From NCBI RefSeq assembly GCF_029223485.1, contig NZ_JARHTP010000008.1:310001-374000 (forward strand): 64,000 nucleotides of DNA, given 5' to 3'. A program made the position numbers and the translations under genes. How positions within the stretch are numbered: the first letter of the stretch is position 1; each line of letters begins with the position of its first letter. Of this stretch, positions 60,920-64,000 are shown one piece after another. Source of the stretch: Streptomyces coacervatus. GTDB lineage: Bacteria > Actinomycetota > Actinomycetes > Streptomycetales > Streptomycetaceae. The notes under the pieces were generated by a model. The model worked only from the letters and a program-made list of their open reading frames with translations, did no database searches and had not been told where the DNA came from.

Positions 60920-62641
60920 ATGAGCGACCAGGGACAACCGGCGCAAGGACCGGGAACATCCGGGCCGGGGCCCGACGGAGCGGGATTCACCTATCGAGGA
61001 GCCGAGCGGGAACTGATCGTCGTCGCCCGTCCCGAGGCCCGGCTGCGCGCCCAGGCCGAGGGCGTCCGCTCGGCCGCGGGAGCCGACGTCTCCGCTCTCA
61101 ACATGTTCCTCAGCGATGAACAGCTGGCCCTGGAGCCGCTGTTCGGCAGCGAGGAACGACTGCAGCAGTCCGCCGCCCCCGGCGACGGCAACGTGCCCGA
61201 CCTCGCGATGTTCTACCGGGTCCGCGGCGGCGAGAGCCGCGCCCAGGAGCTGCGCTCGCGGATCGCCGCGCTGCCGGGCGTCGAGACGGCGTACATCAAA
61301 CCCGGCGCCGTACCGGCGTCGTTGGCGGAGGAGAGCGGCCGGCTGAAGGAAGGCGCGCCCGTCACGCCCGACTTCAGCAGCCGGCAGGGCTATCTGCGCC
61401 CCGCACCCGAGGGGATAGACGCCCACTGGGCATGGCAGCGGCCCGGTGGTTCGGGTCAGGGGGTGACGGTCATCGACGTCGAGGGGGCCTGGCAGTTGGG
61501 CCATGAGGACCTGGCCGCCAAGCTGGCCGGCGTCGTGGTCGGCACCCCGCTGACCGATCTCGCCTGGCGCAACCACGGCACCGCCGTGATCGGCGTGATC
61601 GGCGGCGACCGCAACGAGTACGGTGTCAACGGCATCGTGCCCGAGGCGGTGACCGCGGCCGCGTCCTTCCAGGGCATCGGCACGGCGGCCGCGATCCATG
61701 CGGCGGCCGACCGGCTCGGCCCGGGCGATGTCGTACTGATCGAACTGCACCGCCCCGGACCGCGGTTCGACTACGCCGACCGCGACGACCAGCGCGGCTA
61801 TGTCGCGATCGAGTGGTGGCCGGACGACTATGCGGCCATCCGGTACGCCACCGCCAAGGGCGTCCTGGTCGTCGAGGCCGCCGGCAACGGCGCCGAGTCG
61901 CTGGACGACGCGGTGTACGAGCGCCGCCCGGACGAATTCCCCGAGTGGTGGCGCAACCCGTTCAATCCCTCCAACCAGTCCTCCGGTGCCGTTGTGGTCG
62001 GCGCGGGCGCACCGCCGCCCGGCACGCACGGCCGCGACCACGGCCCGGACCGGTCGAGGCTCGGCTTCTCCAACTACGGCGCCCGGTTGGACGCCCAGGG
62101 CTGGGGCCGCGAGGTCACGACCACCGGCGGCTTCTGGGACAAGCCCGGCGATCTGCAGGGCGGGCCCGAGGAGATCGCCTGGTACACGGACACGTTCTCC
62201 GGAACCTCCTCCGCCTCCCCGGTGGTGGTCGGCGCGCTGGCCGCGCTGCAAGGGATGCTCAAGGCGGCAGCCCAGCAGCCGATGTCTCCGGAGAGTGCCC
62301 GCGCGGTGCTGCGGGCCACGGGTTCCCCGCAGCAGGACGCGCCGGGCCGGCCCGCTTCCCAGCGGATCGGCAACCGGCCCGACATCAAGGCGGCGGTCAC
62401 CCATCTGCTGCCGCAGGCGGTCGGCTCGGGCCAGGCCGAACGGTACTGGGACGAGCTGCTGCCGTACCCCCGTGAACTTCCGCCCAGGCTCAGGCTGTTC
62501 GTGGCCGGCGCCTGGCGGAACCTGAACCGCCCGTCCCCTGAGGTCCGCCAGGCGGTGCACTCCGCCTTCGCGGGGGGACGGCCCGACGTCCGAGTGTGGT
62601 TCTCGGACGACGAAATCGTCGGCCTGGTCGTCACGGGCTGA
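60920..62641 (+). CDS. Subtilisin-like (S8) protease without a signal peptide
   Basis: S8-family serine protease of 573 residues. The catalytic triad is Asp186 in VTVIDVEGAW, His219 in RNHGTAVIG and Ser430 in FSGTSSASPVV. The first 180 residues (Gly/Pro/Gln-rich start, then a mixed alpha/beta part with TYRGAERELIVVARPEA) do not look like a Sec or Tat signal, so it may be cytoplasmic or exported by an unknown path. The C-terminal domain (about 520-573) is separate. ATG 60920. The Gln-rich gene follows after 34 bases, so both are likely one operon. Confidence 0.85.
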   Translation: MSDQGQPAQGPGTSGPGPDGAGFTYRGAERELIVVARPEARLRAQAEGVRSAAGADVSALNMFLSDEQLALEPLFGSEERLQQSAAPGDGNVPDLAMFYRVRGGESRAQELRSRIAALPGVETAYIKPGAVPASLAEESGRLKEGAPVTPDFSSRQGYLRPAPEGIDAHWAWQRPGGSGQGVTVIDVEGAWQLGHEDLAAKLAGVVVGTPLTDLAWRNHGTAVIGVIGGDRNEYGVNGIVPEAVTAAASFQGIGTAAAIHAAADRLGPGDVVLIELHRPGPRFDYADRDDQRGYVAIEWWPDDYAAIRYATAKGVLVVEAAGNGAESLDDAVYERRPDEFPEWWRNPFNPSNQSSGAVVVGAGAPPPGTHGRDHGPDRSRLGFSNYGARLDAQGWGREVTTTGGFWDKPGDLQGGPEEIAWYTDTFSGTSSASPVVVGALAALQGMLKAAAQQPMSPESARAVLRATGSPQQDAPGRPASQRIGNRPDIKAAVTHLLPQAVGSGQAERYWDELLPYPRELPPRLRLFVAGAWRNLNRPSPEVRQAVHSAFAGGRPDVRVWFSDDEIVGLVVTG

Positions 62642-62675
62642 CAAATCCCAACCATCAAGGGAAGGTGACACCCGC

Positions 62676-63239
62676 ATGAGCACCACCCCGCAGATGAGCC
62701 ACCTGGGACAACAGCAAGGCCAGCAGTTCCCGAGCACATCCCCCTACCAGCAGTACCAGCAGCAGCCGTTCGGGCAGCAGCAGGGCTACGCCCAGCAGCC
62801 GTACGGCCTGCAGCAGCCCATGGGTATGGCCGGCTCGCTGGAGCAGCTCCAGCAGCTCGGCCAGCAGCAGCCCTTCCAGCACCTGCTCCAGCAGCTCGGC
62901 CAGCAGCCGATGGGGCAGCAGCAACAGGTCGAGCAGCAGGTGCAGCAGCAGCTTCACCAGATCCAGCAGGTCGCCGTGCAGCACGCCCAGCAGCAGGTCC
63001 AGGCGCAGGTGCTGCAGGCCGGCATCGCGGACGGCTACATCGACGTCGTCCAGCCGCTTCCGGGCCAGCCCAGCCTGATCGCGCTGCGCATCCAGGGCCA
63101 GTTCAGGATCTTCGCCAACCCGAACGCCCAGACCCACGACCAGGTCCAGGAGGCCTTCGCGTTCGGCCACCAGGTCGTCGGCATCTGGGACTCCGGGTCA
63201 CCGCAGGTCCTGCGCAGCATCCAGGTGCGCAGGATCTGA
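62676..63239 (+). CDS. Glutamine-rich low-complexity protein, unknown function
   Basis: Protein of 187 residues. The first 115 residues contain about 48 Gln, together with Tyr, Gly, Pro, Leu and Met, mostly written with CAG codons (short tracts such as QYQQQPFGQQQGYAQQPYGL). The later part turns into an amphipathic Gln/Val/Leu helix. The last 70 residues form an ordinary domain (IDVVQPLPGQPSLIALRIQGQFRIFANPN...). The N-terminal composition resembles prion-like or condensate-forming segments. It lies 34 bases after an S8 protease gene. No known family was recognised. Confidence 0.75.
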   Translation: MSTTPQMSHLGQQQGQQFPSTSPYQQYQQQPFGQQQGYAQQPYGLQQPMGMAGSLEQLQQLGQQQPFQHLLQQLGQQPMGQQQQVEQQVQQQLHQIQQVAVQHAQQQVQAQVLQAGIADGYIDVVQPLPGQPSLIALRIQGQFRIFANPNAQTHDQVQEAFAFGHQVVGIWDSGSPQVLRSIQVRRI

Positions 63240-63273
63240 TCCACAGGTCTGATCCACAGGTCTGATCCATAGG
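63235..63273 (+). repeat. Three tandem 13-bp repeats at the Gln-rich gene's end
   Basis: TCTGATCCACAGG twice, then TCTGATCCATAGG, without gaps; the first unit contains the stop codon (63237-63239). Confidence 0.85.
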
Positions 63274-63297
63274 GTCCGACCCGCGCCAAGTGACACG

Positions 63298-63329
63298 AGG
63301 GGCGCTTCCTCCATCGAGGAAGCGCCCCT
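63298..63329. terminator. Bidirectional terminator between the Gln-rich gene and mshC
   Basis: A perfect 13-bp stem (AGGGGCGCTTCCT and complement) and a 6-base loop, between genes that end at 63239 and 63347. Confidence 0.85.
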
Positions 63330-63346
63330 TGCCCGTGCGGTGGTGA

Positions 63347-64000
63347 CTACAGGGCCACGCCCAGCAGAGCGTCCACGGCCCGCGATACGACACCGGGTGC
63401 GCCGATGTCCGTACCGCCCTCGGCGTCCTGCTGCACCGCCCAGCGGTCGACCGCGGCGAGCGCGGCCGGGGCGTCCAGGTCGTTCGCGAGGGCTTCGCGC
63501 AGCTCTTCGACGAGCGCCTCGGCGGGCGGCCCGTCGGGGCGGGACACGGCGGCGCGCCAGCGCCCGAGGCGGGCCACGGCGTCCTCGAGGACCTGGTCGG
63601 TCCACTCCCAGTCGGACCGGTAGTGGTGGGCGAGCAGCGCCAGCCGGATCGCGGCCGGGTCCACCCCGTCGCGCCGCAGCTTGGACACGAAGACCAGATT
63701 GCCCTTGGACTTGGACATCTTCTCGCCGTCGAGGGCGACCATGCCGGCGTGCACGTACGCCTTGGCCATGGGGAACTCGCCGGTCAGCACCTGGGCGTGC
63801 GAGGCGCCCATCTCGTGGTGCGGGAAGGCGAGGTCGGAGCCGCCGCCCTGGACGTCGAAGCCCATGCCGAGGTGGTCGAGGGCGATGGCGACGCATTCGA
63901 TGTGCCAGCCGGGCCGGCCAGGGCCGAGCGATGCGCCGTCCCAGCTGGGTTCGCCCTCGCGGGCGGCCATCCACAGCATCGGGTCGAGCGGGTTCTTCTT
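63347..64000 (-). CDS. mshC: Mycothiol ligase MshC (cut by window end)
   Basis: Cysteine:glucosaminyl-inositol ligase of mycothiol synthesis, a class I cysteinyl-tRNA-synthetase-like enzyme. Only the C-terminal 217 residues are in the window; the frame is open through base 64000 with KKNPLDPMLWMAAR. Visible motifs are GWHIECVAIALDHLG, LAFPHHEMGASHAQ and the KMSKSKGN loop that binds adenylate. The absence of the tRNA-binding C-terminal domain supports MshC rather than CysS. Mycothiol is the actinobacterial thiol buffer, adding another sulfur gene to this side of the window. Confidence 0.92.
   Translation of the reverse strand, partial: KKNPLDPMLWMAAREGEPSWDGASLGPGRPGWHIECVAIALDHLGMGFDVQGGGSDLAFPHHEMGASHAQVLTGEFPMAKAYVHAGMVALDGEKMSKSKGNLVFVSKLRRDGVDPAAIRLALLAHHYRSDWEWTDQVLEDAVARLGRWRAAVSRPDGPPAEALVEELREALANDLDAPAALAAVDRWAVQQDAEGGTDIGAPGVVSRAVDALLGVAL

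Noticed and set aside
60767..62737. A 656-codon minus-strand frame
   Set aside because: Antisense to the subtilase, which has a complete catalytic triad and a good start.
63235..63273. CRISPR-like repeat array
   Set aside because: Only three directly joined 13-bp units, without spacers and without cas genes.

Overview
The window looks like part of the chromosome of a Streptomyces or a close relative. The GC content is very high with strong third-position GC bias, GTG and TTG starts are common, and the gene set is typical of the genus: the Pup-proteasome system, PafBC, TatA/TatC, a GylR-type glycerol operon, and the mycothiol gene mshC. Two copies of a 30-nt GC-rich intergenic repeat fit the same assignment. 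No rRNA, tRNA, CRISPR array, insertion sequence or prophage was seen. The layout is mostly chromosomal housekeeping genes.

Region by region. 1-3.7 kb: the 3' part of urea carboxylase followed by allophanate hydrolase (urea to ammonia and CO2). 4-8.7 kb: an Mtr4/HelY-type helicase, tatC, tatA and a small membrane protein. 8.7-9.2 kb: a four-cysteine secreted protein. 9.3-14.7 kb: a zinc-ribbon protein, pafC, pafB, two FKBP prolyl isomerases and the Pup ligase pafA. 14.7-17.1 kb: a divergent MFS transporter/LacI pair sharing a palindromic operator. 17.2-23.3 kb: proteasome genes prcA, prcB, an endonuclease VII-like gene, pup, dop and arc. 23.5-28.3 kb: ferredoxin, a secreted hypothetical, tRNA m1A58 methyltransferase, an M50-CBS membrane protease and a RecB-like nuclease whose stop codon lies inside a long inverted repeat. 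28.5-33.7 kb: an orphan response regulator, two tandem oligopeptide-binding lipoproteins without a transporter, and a HAD phosphatase. 33.8-43 kb: metH, then gylR-glpF-glpK-glpD. 43.1-58.8 kb: a methionine-salvage island. 58.9-64 kb: a FadR-type regulator, a PAC2 protein, a cytoplasmic-type subtilase paired with a glutamine-rich protein, and mshC (cut by the window edge).

The most interesting part is 43.1-58.8 kb. It holds mtnK, mtnD, mtnC, mtnB and mtnA together with two complete ABC importers. One is a ribose-type importer (binding protein, double ATPase, permease) in the same operon as mtnK, which suggests methylthioribose uptake. The other is a BMP/nucleoside-type importer fused by overlapping genes to a nucleoside phosphorylase and an MTA/SAH-type deaminase, which suggests uptake of methylthioadenosine or related nucleosides. 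It would be processed by deamination and phosphorolysis to methylthioribose-1-phosphate. Both routes converge on MtnA-MtnB-MtnC-MtnD. Each importer operon is preceded by a short reading frame with an RR-x-x-x-D core and a Cys close to its stop codon, resembling the putative leader peptides that precede sulfur-related operons in actinobacteria. The substrates and the attenuation mechanism are inferences from sequence and context.
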